This document shows positions 42,577 to 42,654 of a DNA stretch of 42,654 nucleotides, one piece after another (position 1 is the stretch's first letter; each line of letters opens with the position of its first letter). The stretch is from a bacterium (GTDB taxonomy: Bacteria; CAIWAD01): NCBI GenBank assembly GCA_030429345.1, contig JAUIFJ010000013.1:77812-120465 (forward strand). Reading direction: 5' to 3'. The notes beneath the pieces were generated by a model. The model worked only from the letters and a program-made list of their open reading frames with translations. It ran no database searches and had not been told where the DNA came from. The position numbers were made by a program, and so were the translations under genes.

Positions 42577-42654
42577 TGCCAAGGACGGTGCCAAGGACGG
42601 TGCCAAGGACGGTGCCAAGGACGGTGCCAAGGACGGTGCCAAGGACGGTGCCAA
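42571..42654. repeat. 12 bp minisatellite, seven perfect units to the window edge
   Basis: GGACGGTGCCAA is repeated seven times without a single change, and the window ends in the array, so its true length is unknown. The unit overlaps the right arm of the adjacent hairpin and probably arose from it by slippage. In one + strand frame the array would encode repeated Lys-Asp-Gly-Ala, but no convincing start or ribosome binding site precedes it. Confidence 0.95.

Noticed and set aside
42571-42654. Protein-coding KDGA repeat
   Set aside because: The only usable upstream start is a GTG at 42554 inside the hairpin, with no ribosome binding site; the window end prevents a decision.

Overview
This 42.7 kb window is GC-rich (roughly mid-60s % by eye) and gene-dense. 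It looks like a chromosomal piece of an uncultured or little-studied bacterium of the FCB-type lineages (Fibrobacteres-Chlorobi-Bacteroidetes and related candidate phyla). The main reason is that four large exported proteins (19158-20093, 21590-24082 on minus, 31225-35130, 35204-37798) end in the same roughly 80-residue module: P-NPFNP (or NPANP), a strand-rich core with 'YNLLGQRV'-like words, 'LASGVYVV', and a terminal basic residue. This is the type A C-terminal sorting domain of type IX secretion (T9SS) organisms. Lipoproteins, a predicted outer-membrane barrel and an AsmA/YdbH-like protein also point to a diderm envelope. No rRNA, tRNA or phage genes were seen, so the phylum is inference.

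Layout. (1) 1-3460: the 3' part of an AsmA/TamB/YdbH-like envelope protein and a DUF1318/YdbL-like lipoprotein, a pairing that recalls the YdbH-YnbE-YdbL phospholipid-transport group. Three copies of a 138-139 bp palindromic element and a 32 bp tandem repeat surround the lipoprotein gene. (2) 3482-11230: one giant gene for an exported 2,582-residue protein with a TolB-like propeller, long TPR arrays, what looks like a degenerate internal CHAT domain, and a C-terminal CHAT protease with intact His and Cys. (3) 11407-16813: an ATP-grasp ligase (DcsG-like), a barrel protein, a small exported Cys-rich protein, a PqqD-like peptide-recognition domain, a second ATP-grasp ligase and a fold-III PLP decarboxylase-like enzyme. 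The last four genes overlap by 4 bp each. The block is bracketed by copies of one CACGGAG-rich repeat and is my best candidate for an undescribed biosynthetic system. It is followed by a urea-transporter/M23-peptidase fusion (16946-19144).

(4) 19158-24082: a sorting-domain protein, a lipoprotein and, convergently, a parallel beta-helix surface protein whose centre is clearly AT-richer. (5) 24172-30842, minus strand: a tight operon sthA - lysine/saccharopine dehydrogenase-like gene - cyclase/AAA/TPR signalling protein, preceded by a separate two-domain VOC protein. (6) 31225-42440, plus strand: exported enzymes and surface proteins, namely an M36/M4-like metallopeptidase, a BNR/propeller protein, an alkaline phosphatase and a GH57-CBM25 starch-type hydrolase. 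They would suit a life of degrading extracellular protein, phosphoesters and alpha-glucan. The window ends inside a 12 bp minisatellite next to a long hairpin.

Very long antisense reading frames (up to 2,142 codons) are shadows of high-GC codon bias. All domain calls come from reading motifs; no database search was run.
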